A stretch of DNA of 64,000 nucleotides from Stappia taiwanensis (GTDB taxonomy: Bacteria; Pseudomonadota; Alphaproteobacteria; Rhizobiales; Stappiaceae), in NCBI RefSeq assembly GCF_014635285.1, contig NZ_BMCR01000001.1, positions 558,001-622,000 of the forward strand. The letters are read 5' to 3'. The position numbers and the translations under genes were made by a program. Below are positions 17,150-28,384 of the stretch, one piece after another (position 1 is the stretch's first letter; each line of letters begins with the position of its first letter). The notes below the pieces were generated by a model, which worked only from the letters and a program-made list of their open reading frames with translations, was not told the origin of the DNA and ran no database searches.

Positions 17150-17401
17150 CTTCAATTCTCCTCGGCCAGCGGGATGGATTCGCACGGCGACGCGCGCTCA
17201 GACCCCGGCACGGCAACTGAACCTCAAGTGGCGCGGACTATACAAGCCATACACGGGTTTGCAAGACGAACCGGAGACGATCCGCACTGGCGAACCGCGC
17301 CATCTTTCGAGTGTGCCGGCGAACGTGCTACAGGACACGGGAGCGCGGGCTCGGCCCTTGCTCAGTCTTTCCCTTCCACATGGCAACATCGCGACGGCAT
17401 C

Positions 17402-18298
17402 ATGGACAGCGCACAGCAACAGGCATCTGAACTCAAGCACCTCGTCGCCCGCCTCGACATGCTGCTCGACCTTGTCGGGCGCGCAGTGCCCCCCGCCCCA
17501 CGCACGCCGGACTTCACCAGGGCCGATGCCTTCGTCTGGCATCCCTCACCGGAAGAGCTGGAACCGGTGGAGCGGGTCAACCGGGTCGAGATCGACCTGC
17601 TTCAGGGTGTCGACCGGGCCCGCGACCTCCTGCTTGAAAACACCCGGCGTTTCGCCGAGGGATTCGCCGCCAACAACGTGCTTCTGTGGGGCGCGCGCGG
17701 CATGGGCAAGTCCTCACTGGTCAAGGCCGCCCATGCCACCGTCAACGCGCAATTCGCCGCGCGTGGCTCCGAGGAGCGGCTGAAGCTGATCGAGATCCAC
17801 CGGGAGGACATCGAAAGCCTGCCGGCGCTGATGAAGCACCTGAAGGCCGCGCCGCACCGGGCCATCATCTTCTGCGATGATCTCAGCTTCGACGGCGACG
17901 ATGCCTCCTACAAATCGCTGAAGGCGGCGCTGGAAGGCGGCATCGAAGGTCGGCCGGAGAGCGTCCTGTTCTACGCAACCTCCAACCGGCGCCACCTTCT
18001 GCCGCGCGACATGATCGAGAACGAGCGCTCCACCGCCATCAATCCCGGCGAGGCGGTCGAGGAGAAGGTCTCGCTCTCTGACCGCTTCGGCCTGTGGCTC
18101 GGTTTCCACAAATGCAGCCAGGATGACTATCTGGCGATGGTGACGGCCTATGCCGCGCACTTCGATCTGGGCGTGGATGAGGAGACCTTGCGGGCAGAGG
18201 CGCTGGAATGGGCCACCACGCGCGGCAGCCGGTCCGGTCGTGTCGCCTTCCAGTTCATTCAGGACCTGGCCGGCCGGCTGGAGCGCCGGCTCGGCTGA
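17402..18298 (+). CDS. DUF815 family AAA-type ATPase
   Basis: A 298-residue ATP-binding protein. The frame is open far upstream, but ATG 17402 (MDSAQQQASELKHLV) begins the family-like sequence, and the upstream part is antisense to yajC. Walker A is LLWGARGMGKSSLVKAAH near 101-118 and Walker B is AIIFCDDLSFD near 154-164. ATSNRRHLLPRDM matches sensor 1 and the arginine-bearing region. DUF815 proteins are widespread in Proteobacteria, but their substrate is not defined. The gene is divergent from yajC. Confidence 0.9.
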   Translation: MDSAQQQASELKHLVARLDMLLDLVGRAVPPAPRTPDFTRADAFVWHPSPEELEPVERVNRVEIDLLQGVDRARDLLLENTRRFAEGFAANNVLLWGARGMGKSSLVKAAHATVNAQFAARGSEERLKLIEIHREDIESLPALMKHLKAAPHRAIIFCDDLSFDGDDASYKSLKAALEGGIEGRPESVLFYATSNRRHLLPRDMIENERSTAINPGEAVEEKVSLSDRFGLWLGFHKCSQDDYLAMVTAYAAHFDLGVDEETLRAEALEWATTRGSRSGRVAFQFIQDLAGRLERRLG

Positions 18299-18362
18299 CA
18301 CCAAGGCATGGTGACGCTCCGTTCATCGGGCGCGTCACCTCCAGCCCCTATCCACAGAACGC

Positions 18363-18914
18363 TTATTGCGGCGGTTTGCGCCGCGGCGTCACCGCGCCGT
18401 CGCCAAGCGGCTTGGCGGTGCCGGCCAGCGGATCGTTGGCATCGCCACCGGCCTGAATCGGCGGACCGCTGTAACCTTCCGGCGGTGCCACATTGGAGGT
18501 CTGCTTGCAGTCGGTGAGCCACACGTCATAGACCGCGTGCTCGACCGCATGGAGCCCCGGGCTGGCTGCGAACATCCAACCGGTGAAAATCCGCCGCACC
18601 TCGTTGCTCAGGGTGATCTCGTCGACCTCGACGAAGGCGGTCGTCTGCGGCGTCTCCGTCTGCGGGCGGGTGTTGCATTGGCGCGGCGTGACCTGCAACG
18701 CGCCGAACTGCACGGTTTCGCCCACATAGACGTCAAACGTGATGATTCGTCCGGTGATCTTGTCGAGGCCGGAGAACACCGCAACCGGGTTCTCGATCCT
18801 TTCCGCCCGTGCATTCTGCACAGGCAACGCAACGGCAGCCAGCACCGAGAGTCCGGCAATCAGAAACCGGGGCGTGCGGGATCGCTTCACAAGCGGTCGC
18901 GGCATTCGCATCAT
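18363..18914 (-). CDS. DUF2155 domain-containing secreted protein
   Basis: A 183-residue protein with a signal peptide (RFLIAGLSVLAAVALPVQNARA, about residues 17-38). The DUF2155 core includes FSGLDKITGRIITFDVYVGE, FGALQVTPRQCNTRP and IFTGWMFAASPGLHAVEHAVYDVWLTDC split over the middle. Two Cys may form a disulfide. The C-terminus is Pro/Gly-rich. The family is nearly confined to Alphaproteobacteria and has no proven function. Three closely spaced in-frame ATG codons (18914, 18911, 18905) leave the exact start open. It lies downstream of valS. Confidence 0.88.
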   Translation of the reverse strand: MMRMPRPLVKRSRTPRFLIAGLSVLAAVALPVQNARAERIENPVAVFSGLDKITGRIITFDVYVGETVQFGALQVTPRQCNTRPQTETPQTTAFVEVDEITLSNEVRRIFTGWMFAASPGLHAVEHAVYDVWLTDCKQTSNVAPPEGYSGPPIQAGGDANDPLAGTAKPLGDGAVTPRRKPPQ

Positions 18915-18998
18915 TTCCTTGTCCCGTTCACCTTCCGGCCAGATGATTCTGGCCGGAAGGTCTTGATTGAATACCGGAAAAACGGCGCTTTCAGGAAA

Positions 18999-21845
<2,847 letters not shown>

Positions 21846-21956
21846 GGATTTTTCTCAGGATGTGTGTGTCTCAAGGGTGGTAATCGGAGGGGCGACGCCA
21901 AGTCAACCGCGACCAGCATTCTCGTCCGCGGTGCACGCCGACCCTGAAACGCAAAA

Positions 21957-21976
21957 CGCCGCCCGGGAAGGCGGCG
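21957..21976 (-). terminator. Hairpin terminator downstream of popZ
   Basis: CGCCGCC and GGCGGCG form a 7-bp stem with a 6-base loop; on the minus strand it is followed by TTTTGCGTTT. It separates popZ from valS. Confidence 0.65.
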
Positions 21977-22007
21977 CACGGTAGGTCTGAAAGGGATGGC
22001 CGCCCGG

Positions 22008-22676
22008 TCAACGCCCCCTGGATACGCGCTCGATTTCCTGGCGTACGAGACGCTCGACCAGCGACGGCAGATTGTCGTCAAGCCAGGACTTCAGCATCGG
22101 ACGAAGCATGTCCTTCACCAGGTCTTCAAGCGTGCGGGCGTTGTTGGTCAGGATGGTTCCGGCGAGATTGTTGAACGCGTTATGAACCGCCTCGTTGGTT
22201 GCCGGCGACAGCAACTCCTCTGCCGCCCCGCTCATCTGCGGAGCCTCAGCCTTCGCAGGTTCGGCTTTGGGCGCAGGCGCCGCGGCCGCAGCCACCTCGT
22301 CCGGCTCGTCGACAAAGGCGACATCGCCAACCGTGTCGCCCTCCACATCGAGGCCGTCGACCATATCGAAGTCGTCGACCTGCTCGCTCTCTTCGACGGC
22401 AAGATCTTCGGTCAGTTCGAGGACATCGTCTTCCGCGTCATCCTCCGCCGCCACAGCGACCGGCTCATCGATATCCGCATCCCCGTCGGAATCGAACAGC
22501 TTGTCGAGATCGTCCTGGGACATTTCCGTGCTGTCCCCGGCCATCGCTGCCGCCATGTCATCCTCGCCCGCAGCTGCCTCGCCTTCCGGCGTCGTTTCTT
22601 CATCGGAGATGATCCGGCGAATAGAGGCCAGAATCTCTTCCATTGAAGGCTCCTGCGCCTGATTGGCATTGGCCAT
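22008..22676 (-). CDS. popZ: Polar organising protein PopZ (DUF2497)
   Basis: A 222-residue acidic protein. The conserved N-terminal helix is QEPSMEEILASIRRIISDEE (residues about 7-26), followed by a long Asp/Glu/Ala/Pro-rich disordered linker (about 30-140). The C-terminal oligomerisation helices contain NNARTLEDLVKDMLRPMLK and DNLPSLVERLVRQEIERVSR. This layout is that of Caulobacter PopZ, which condenses at cell poles and anchors ParB-bound centromeres and regulators. ATG 22676 is preferred to 22688. The position next to valS also matches Caulobacter and relatives. Confidence 0.92.
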   Translation of the reverse strand: MANANQAQEPSMEEILASIRRIISDEETTPEGEAAAGEDDMAAAMAGDSTEMSQDDLDKLFDSDGDADIDEPVAVAAEDDAEDDVLELTEDLAVEESEQVDDFDMVDGLDVEGDTVGDVAFVDEPDEVAAAAAPAPKAEPAKAEAPQMSGAAEELLSPATNEAVHNAFNNLAGTILTNNARTLEDLVKDMLRPMLKSWLDDNLPSLVERLVRQEIERVSRGR

Positions 22677-22981
22677 GACGATCCCCAAGTCCTTAACGTT
22701 ACATCCATCGGCAGCGCGATGCCGGCGTTTCGCCAGATCACGAGGCGACCGTTCGAATCCGCCCCTTCCGGTTTCGCACTAACCGGAAGATCCCATGGAC
22801 CGACGGTCCGACTCACTTTCTAGCAATATAGCGCGTTCCTGCACGCAGCGGAAAGCGGCGCCCCTACCGAATCCCGCCATTCGAAGCTGTCAAGGGCAGG
22901 AAATCTCACAAAACGACCGGCGGCGCCCCTTAGGCACCGCCGGCCGATTGAATTTCCATCCGTTCGACCGCCAAATCAGGG
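22677..22981. other. Intergenic region popZ to tolC-like gene
   Basis: No gene is seen. It holds the tolC-side terminator at 22917-22943 and the popZ leader and promoter region nearer 22680-22830, in which I could not place a confident promoter. Confidence 0.5.
22917..22943 (-). terminator. Terminator of the TolC-family gene
   Basis: CCGGCGGCGCC pairs with GGCACCGCCGG (one C-A mismatch, 5-base loop); on the minus strand the stem is followed by TCGTTTTG. It lies about 40 bp past the stop of the outer-membrane factor gene. Confidence 0.7.
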
Positions 22982-24361
22982 TTACCGACCGTCTGGCGTC
23001 GTCAGCCCGTACCAGCTGTTGCGCACCTTTTTGTAATGCGCGGTCGAATCATACTGGGCAACGGCGAGCCCGAGGCGATCGGACGTCAACGCCCCGACGG
23101 TCGACAGCAATCCAAAGGCGGCCACCGCGCGGTTTCGCTGCGCCGTCACCAGGCTGACGCGGCTGTTGACCAGCTCGAACTGGGCATTCAGCACGTCAAG
23201 CGTGGTCCGCTGACCGACCCGCTGTTCTTCGATCACCCCTTCCAGGGCGAGCTGGTTGGCCGCAACCGCGTCCCGCGCCGCAGCGATCGAGGCCACTGCC
23301 GCCTGATACTGCCCCCAGGCGGAGACAATGCTGGCACGCACTTGATCCCGCGCCACATCCACCTGGATCCGCGTCTGGCCAAGGTCTTCCTTCGCCTGCC
23401 GCACCTGCGAGGACACCGCGCCGCCCTGGTAGAGCGGAATGGACACCCGGCCAAAGATGCTGGCCGAATCGACCGTATCGAGGGTCGAGGAGGTAGGCGG
23501 GCTCCACTGCCGCTGCAGGTTACCCTCCAGGGTGACCGTTGGCAGAAGCTCGCCCTCGGCGGTCTTCACGGCAAAAACCGCGGCATCCACCAGATGCTGC
23601 GCCGAAAGGATCGACGGATGCTGCGCCGCACCCATGGCCATCGCCTTGTCCAGCGACTTGGGCAGCATGCCATAGACATTGGTCCGGGCCGACAGCTTCT
23701 TCGGATCGCTGCCGATGACCTGCCGGTAAACCGCCCGGCTGGTATTGACGTTGGCCAGAGCCAGGTTCAGATCCGACTGGGCCTCAGAATAACGGGCGCG
23801 CGCCTGGGAAACGTCGGTGCGTGTTCCCTCGCCGACCTCGAAGCGATCGTTCGCCGCCCGCACCTGCTCGGCCAGGAAGCTGAGGTTGCTGCGCCGCAAG
23901 GAGACGATCGCGGAATTGCCGATCACATCCATGTAGGCGGTTGCAGCGTCGAACAGCACCGCCTGCTCGGTCGCCCTCAGGCTTTCTCGCTCGGCCCGCA
24001 CCACCGCTTCGGCCTGACGGGTCGTATTGACCGTGCGAAATCCGCGAAACAATGCTTGCGTAACCGAAATGCCGGCAATCGCCGTGTTCCGATACGAATC
24101 CCGTCCGGGAGAATTCCGATTGTACTGCGCACCGACATCGAAGCGGCCGAAGATCTGCGGACGCCAGCCGGACAAGGCTTGCGGCACCGCTTCGTCTACC
24201 GATCGCAGGGCGGCACGCGCGGCGTTGATCGTCGGATTGTCGGAGTAAGCCTGCGCAAGCGCCTCCCCGACCGATTGCGCACCAGCCCCGGAGGGGGCAA
24301 GGGCGGCGGCCGTCAGCGCGACCCCGACGAGCAAGGAATGACACAGCTTCACGTTGCGCAC
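22982..24361 (-). CDS. TolC-family outer membrane efflux/secretion channel
   Basis: A 459-residue outer-membrane factor: signal peptide (SLLVGVALTAAALAPSGAGAQ), then two TolC repeats with the periplasmic coiled-coil helices. GEALAQAYSDNPTINAARAA at the N-terminus, DVSQARARYSEAQSDL near 165-180, and RVGQRTTLDVLNAQFELVNSR near 400 are the usual markers. It trimerises to form the exit duct for efflux pumps and type I secretion. The start is a GTG at 24361. No pump gene is adjacent, so it is probably the general-purpose TolC. A terminator follows. Confidence 0.93.
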   Translation of the reverse strand: MRNVKLCHSLLVGVALTAAALAPSGAGAQSVGEALAQAYSDNPTINAARAALRSVDEAVPQALSGWRPQIFGRFDVGAQYNRNSPGRDSYRNTAIAGISVTQALFRGFRTVNTTRQAEAVVRAERESLRATEQAVLFDAATAYMDVIGNSAIVSLRRSNLSFLAEQVRAANDRFEVGEGTRTDVSQARARYSEAQSDLNLALANVNTSRAVYRQVIGSDPKKLSARTNVYGMLPKSLDKAMAMGAAQHPSILSAQHLVDAAVFAVKTAEGELLPTVTLEGNLQRQWSPPTSSTLDTVDSASIFGRVSIPLYQGGAVSSQVRQAKEDLGQTRIQVDVARDQVRASIVSAWGQYQAAVASIAAARDAVAANQLALEGVIEEQRVGQRTTLDVLNAQFELVNSRVSLVTAQRNRAVAAFGLLSTVGALTSDRLGLAVAQYDSTAHYKKVRNSWYGLTTPDGR

Positions 24362-24795
24362 CTCTGTTCAATTTTTGTCCGACGCGAAATCCTTCCGCGC
24401 CCGGCAGGTCCGGCGAGCGCCTCGACCGACCGTCTTCGCCTACCCGACTCCACGGAGAACGGTCCCCGGAAACAGGCATGACAACAAATGGGTCCACTAG
24501 CGAGCCCGGCCGCCTGCCACGCTAAAGACGCGCCGCAGACGTGAGAATCCCACTTCGGACACAATTCCACTTGCGGTACTGTGACCGTGAAGTCGCAGCG
24601 AAACAACCGGAGAGTGGCGCATTTCGGTCACATTGATGGGCAGCTGCGTCCTTCAGGCAACACTTGAAGTATCGTTCCCGCAAAGAAAAACGCCCGGCGC
24701 GCGGCAATGGAGGTCATTGCGTCGTTCGCCGGGCTCCGAAGAGTTCAGTCACACCGCCTCCAACAGGAGAAATGCAAAACCGGTGCGGGCCCTGG
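24362..24795. other. Intergenic region upstream of the TolC-family gene
   Basis: No gene is seen. It contains the terminator of the PCMT-like gene (24692-24734) and a 7-bp inverted repeat, GTGACCG (24581-24587) with CGGTCAC (24625-24631), 230 bases upstream of the channel gene, which could be an operator. No clear promoter was assigned. Confidence 0.4.
24692..24734 (-). terminator. Terminator of the PCMT-like gene
   Basis: An outer 8-bp stem GCCCGGCG/CGCCGGGC encloses an inner GCAATG/CATTGC hairpin; on the minus strand it is followed by GTTTTTCTTT. Confidence 0.75.
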
Positions 24796-25458
24796 CTAGA
24801 AAACGAAAGCCTTCGGCCGCGCGAAGCCGGGAAGCAGGTGGGCGGTGGCATTGAACGCGAACCGCCCCGAGACCACATCGCCCGAGCGGGTGTAGAGCTT
24901 GGCGACGGCAGCGCCGCCCTGCCCCTCGATCACGACGAGTCGCCCGCCGTCCTTCAACTGAGCGGTCAGCGCCTCGGGCAACTCTTCCACCGCACCATCG
25001 ACAAGGATCACATCATAGGGACCCTCGGCCGCCCCACCGGTGGCAAGCGCCCCATCCAGGATCGCCGCGTTTTCGATCCCCAGCTCGACCAGCAGCGCCG
25101 AAGCAGCCTCCGCCGTCGCCGCATCCTCTTCCAACCCAACCACGGAGCCGGCGAGACGGGAGAGGACGGCCACGCTGTAGCCAGTGGCGCAGCCTACGCT
25201 TAGCACAACGTCGTTCTCGGATATGTCAGCCAGTTGAACCATCTTGGCAAAGACATGCGGCTTCATCAGGTAGCGCGTCGCGCCGTCGCCAGAAACGGCG
25301 ATATCCTGATCGCTATAGGCAATGCAGCGCTTTGACGCAGGCACGAACCGCTCGCGCGGGATTGCCCCCATCGCATCGAGCACCCGCAGGTCCGTGACAT
25401 CATTGGTCCGCAGCTGATTGTCCACCATATGAATGCGGGCCTGATCGAAGTCGCCCAT
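24796..25458 (-). CDS. Protein-L-isoaspartate O-methyltransferase-like protein
   Basis: A 220-residue SAM-dependent methyltransferase of the PCMT family. ATG 25458 (MGDFDQARIHMVDNQLRTND) has GAGG upstream; residues read from the longer frame are unlike the family. The fold is recognisable: IPRERFVP near 30, AYSDQDIAV, YLMKPHVFAKMVQLA, motif I as LSVGCATGYSVAVLSRLAG and EGPYDVILVDGAVEELPEAL. Motif I is GCATGY instead of GTGSGY, so isoaspartate repair is uncertain. A second, canonical pcm lies at 49856-50560. The position next to a TolC-family gene is common in Alphaproteobacteria. Confidence 0.88.
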   Translation of the reverse strand: MGDFDQARIHMVDNQLRTNDVTDLRVLDAMGAIPRERFVPASKRCIAYSDQDIAVSGDGATRYLMKPHVFAKMVQLADISENDVVLSVGCATGYSVAVLSRLAGSVVGLEEDAATAEAASALLVELGIENAAILDGALATGGAAEGPYDVILVDGAVEELPEALTAQLKDGGRLVVIEGQGGAAVAKLYTRSGDVVSGRFAFNATAHLLPGFARPKAFVF

Positions 25459-25884
25459 TGCGTGCCTCTTCGTTTTGCTGGTGTGTCGCTTGGGGTTCCT
25501 TACCCATGTCAGCCACCGCTGACAAGCGCTGTCGCATGTCCGGCGGCAATCTTCGACATCCCAGTGACCATTCAGCGCCCAATGCCTCCCACGCCAGACC
25601 GGAGGCCCGACCAATGGCTCACCCCATTTGCGTTGGCCCGGAGGGCCAGAATGCCTCCCCAACGAAGATCCCGAAAGTCGTTCAAGAGAAGTTCGACTGC
25701 CCGATCAGTCACCACCCCCCAGATCACCACCTTGAAGAGGTATAACGATCAAATCACGCGCATTGCGCTAGATTAAACAATTGATTTGTATTTCTTGATT
25801 TATCCGCTCATGCCCCATTCCAGCCTTCTGGTGACAACCACGAACAGGAGCATGGCCATTGCCGCATCGGCAGGAGGATATTGG
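25459..25884. other. Intergenic region, 426 bases
   Basis: No gene with convincing coding character. The part nearest 25740-25800 is AT-rich (runs around ATTAAACAATTGATTTGTATTT split by short GC) and may hold promoters for the accessory genes to the right; no clear -35/-10 pair is assigned. Confidence 0.4.
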
Positions 25885-26130
25885 ATGATTTTCGGTGATC
25901 CGCATGAAGGCCAGCAGTCCGATTTGGGCTGGTCCGTCGATTGGCGCTTCGACCAATTGATGCAAAAGCTCAGACGTTTCGATCTGATGATATTCGCTCA
26001 GATGGTGGCCCAGCAGCAGTTCGGCGATCCAAGCCTTGAGAACTTGACCGAGAGTCAGAAACAGGTTCTGATCGACGGGTGCCAGAAGGCCATCGTCGAG
26101 GCCAGTCTGCAGGAGAATGACTCCGCTTGA
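25885..26130 (+). CDS. Small hypothetical protein, 81 residues
   Basis: An 81-residue protein starting MIFGDPHEGQQSDLGWSVDW. ATG 25885 has a perfect AGGAGG seven bases upstream, which fixes the start over longer frames from 25786. It is mainly helical and acidic-neutral, with a central FDLMIFAQMVAQQQFG helix; no membrane segment, no cysteine pair beyond one Cys near residue 66. I do not recognise it. Its TGA overlaps the TTG start of the next gene (TTGA at 26127-26130), so the two are probably translationally coupled. Confidence 0.6.
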   Translation: MIFGDPHEGQQSDLGWSVDWRFDQLMQKLRRFDLMIFAQMVAQQQFGDPSLENLTESQKQVLIDGCQKAIVEASLQENDSA

Positions 26131-26720
26131 ATGGATTTGTGCAGCCCTACTCGCTGGCCCAACTCGAACGTGGCCACAGCGACGACGTTACGGTCTCTCT
26201 TTACCGTATGTGGCTGAACAACAAGGGGAAATTCAATCGAGGGTTGCTAGGTTTATCATCGCACCTCCTCCTTTTATCCAGTCGGGCCGCCGTGGGCGAC
26301 AGCCCGCAGATTCTGTTTTCCGGCAGCCATACCCTTGCCACCAACGTCTACGGCAGCGACTGGGCCACCGGTGAAGAGGATATGCGCGGCAGCATCAATG
26401 CGGAGTTCCGGGCACTGGTTTCCGATGGATATCATGCGGTGATCCAAGACCGGGAACCGCAGTACGAACTGATATCGGGCGACCTGCCCCTACCCCAGGG
26501 ACAAACCATCCTGGTCCGCTACGAGCGCCTGCTTTTGCCCTGGCGAACCAGCACCGGTGTCCGGCAACTGGTCTGCCGCACCTCGCCTATAGAAATCCTT
26601 CTGAAAGAAGACGGATCATCCTGCTTCCGGCACGTGCTGAATTACCGACTATGGCCAGATCATTATCAATCGCGACGGGCCCGCTTTCCCATAGGATCGC
26701 GCGGCGGTGCTCCTCACTGA
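26127..26720 (+). CDS. Possible PAS-like sensory domain protein
   Basis: A 197-residue frame with a TTG start coupled to the upstream stop and an AGGAG ten bases before it. Residues about 60-155 resemble the PAS_5 group found in Alphaproteobacteria: ILFSGSHTLATNVYGSDWA, then ALVSDGYHAVIQDREPQYE and TILVRYERLLLPW near the end. No output domain is seen. The last 45 residues (from about 154) are read antisense through the 3' end of the convergent gene at 26587-27300 and are of low complexity for a PAS tail, so the natural stop may have been lost. Function is not known; family match is tentative. Confidence 0.45.
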   Translation: MNGFVQPYSLAQLERGHSDDVTVSLYRMWLNNKGKFNRGLLGLSSHLLLLSSRAAVGDSPQILFSGSHTLATNVYGSDWATGEEDMRGSINAEFRALVSDGYHAVIQDREPQYELISGDLPLPQGQTILVRYERLLLPWRTSTGVRQLVCRTSPIEILLKEDGSSCFRHVLNYRLWPDHYQSRRARFPIGSRGGAPH

Positions 26721-27300
26721 ACCCCCAGCGGGAATGCAATCCGGCCTCAATGTGCCGCGGACGCATCCAGCTATAGAGATAATCCGGATCGAACAGATTG
26801 AACGCCAGAACTTGGCCCATGCGGCACAAAGTCGTCGACAGATGCTTGCCGCGCCAGCCGGTTGAAATGAACAACTCCCCCATATAGGCGATCCGACCGG
26901 AGATCTCGTCGGAAAACAGATCCTCCTGCGGCTTGACCCGCACCGGCCCACCGTCAACGCCCCGAAAGCATCGCCCCCAGTATTCCTCCAGATGTTGCGT
27001 AAGGCTCTGACTGCCAAGATCATTCAGCCGCACGGCGACAATACCGACAATCTCGTTGGCCGCCGTGTCAACCGTCAGCCAGAACGCCTCCTTTGGGGAG
27101 TACGTGTTCAGAGCTGGCGAAAAATGCTCCAGAAGGGGCCCCTTGGACTGCTGCGGCGCGCGTCGTTTCTGCTCGATCAGCCTCGCATTCAGCTCCCTGA
27201 AATCACGACCAAGTACCGGCTGCACCCCCACACTGTTCAGGGAGCTCTCAAGTCGAGCAAAGGCGCGAAAATCAGCAATCGGATTTCGTTCTTTTCGCAT
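26587..27300 (-). CDS. GNAT-like hypothetical protein
   Basis: A 237-residue protein. The central part resembles an N-acetyltransferase: a beta strand FWLTVDTAANEIVGIVAVRL near 73-92, then YMGELFISTGWRGKHLSTTL near 138-157, where GWRGKHL sits like the acetyl-CoA-binding R/Q-x-x-G-x-G/A loop (here degenerate), and the tail RWGFSEEHRR. No substrate can be suggested. Its 3' end overlaps the convergent PAS-like frame by 134 bp. The upstream flank is notably AT-rich, unlike the rest of the window, which fits an accessory gene. Confidence 0.5.
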   Translation of the reverse strand: MRKERNPIADFRAFARLESSLNSVGVQPVLGRDFRELNARLIEQKRRAPQQSKGPLLEHFSPALNTYSPKEAFWLTVDTAANEIVGIVAVRLNDLGSQSLTQHLEEYWGRCFRGVDGGPVRVKPQEDLFSDEISGRIAYMGELFISTGWRGKHLSTTLCRMGQVLAFNLFDPDYLYSWMRPRHIEAGLHSRWGFSEEHRRAILWESGPVAIDNDLAIVGNSARAGSRMIRLLSEGFL

Positions 27301-27652
27301 GATCTACCCCACAAATTACGGTGCAGAAACAGACATGCTTAAAATTTAAAGAATGTACACCTTGAATGAGGAAGGAAATACAAAACAGGAGAAAAATGAG
27401 ACAAAAATTTTGAAGTATACAGAAAACCAGAACACAGAATCCTTCCTCCAAGTGGAGCCAAAGCGACTCAACCGACTATCCTAGCGTTGCAACAATCACA
27501 ATCAAAACGACAAAAATTGACAACTTGCAATCAGAGCGGATCCGTACTCCCTTTGTCCAAGACCGGACAAAACGGCAAGTATTCCGCTGAGTCCGCACCA
27601 TCGGTCGAAATTCGTCTTGCCGGAATCTTCACCACTGTCTTTGGGGCTTCGG
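27301..27652. other. AT-rich intergenic region
   Basis: No gene is seen. From about 27330 to 27530 the base composition is much more A-rich than anywhere else in the window, with short direct ACAAAA/AAAATT runs. It probably carries the promoter of the GNAT-like gene and may mark foreign DNA. Confidence 0.5.
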
Positions 27653-28018
27653 ATGACCTATTCACCAATCCTCGGTTCACGCGCGGGTCTCGCAAAAGGC
27701 CCGCTTGTCCTCAGCCGTACGGCCCTGTTCGAGATCTGGAGACGCAAGGGTGTGAGGCCTGAGCCAGATGCCGACCACTATGCCGGCGTCTGCTATACCT
27801 ATCCTGTTCATCTCGCCGCGACGCTCGCCCCTTATGCCGACAGCGCCGCCCGGCGACAGATCCGCGCGCACGCACTCTACATCGCCGGCAGTCGCCTGTT
27901 TTCGTCGGCCGACCCGATTGTGCGCAAGGTACAAGCGGAACTGGGAGCAGCAGCCCTTGGCATCAATGGCATTGCGGACGCGCCGACCGCTGCCACACAG
28001 TTGGCGGCAACCGAATAG
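27653..28018 (+). CDS. Hypothetical protein, 121 residues
   Basis: A 121-residue frame from ATG 27653 (MTYSPILGSRAGLAKGPLVL); a longer start at 27617 adds 12 residues. It is Ala/Arg-rich and soluble, with one Cys, and contains LFEIWRRKGVRPEPDADHY and SRLFSSADPIVRKVQAELG. No family is recognised and no ribosome-binding site is clear. GC3 is high, as in the core genes. It is the last gene of the accessory block. Confidence 0.45.
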   Translation: MTYSPILGSRAGLAKGPLVLSRTALFEIWRRKGVRPEPDADHYAGVCYTYPVHLAATLAPYADSAARRQIRAHALYIAGSRLFSSADPIVRKVQAELGAAALGINGIADAPTAATQLAATE

Positions 28019-28063
28019 CGGTTGCCCCGGCCGCCCGGGTCTCGGTGAAGCGCCTGCCCGAAA

Positions 28064-28330
28064 TCAACCGCTGGGCGGGCGAAACGGAAAGTCGTCGAGC
28101 GTCAGGCCGGAGTGCACTAACAGCCAGTAAACCCCTGCGAACACGACGCTTGCGAGAACCGTCGTCAACAGCGCCTTCTTCAGCAGATGTGGGCGGCTGG
28201 GCGCACTCGGATCAGAGCCGGGCACCACCGCCCCATCCTCTTCCTGCGTCACCACCCCAATGGGCAGGATGGTAAAGAGGATCACCCACCAGAGAATAAA
28301 AAAGATCGCAATCGACGAGATCATGGACAC
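28064..28330 (-). CDS. DUF1467 family membrane protein
   Basis: An 88-residue protein with two transmembrane helices (SIAIFFILWWVILFTILPIGV and LLTTVLASVVFAGVYWLLV) separated by an acidic loop containing VTQEEDG and PGSDPSAPSRPHL. The first helix and its IGVVTQEE edge match DUF1467, an alphaproteobacterial family of unknown role. It usually follows mce and rnj after the nuo operon, as here. Confidence 0.88.
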   Translation of the reverse strand: MSMISSIAIFFILWWVILFTILPIGVVTQEEDGAVVPGSDPSAPSRPHLLKKALLTTVLASVVFAGVYWLLVHSGLTLDDFPFRPPSG

Positions 28331-28384
28331 GGGCGAAACGCTCTTTCTGTCTGCTCGGTTACGGCAAGTCCACCCTTGAGGTAC

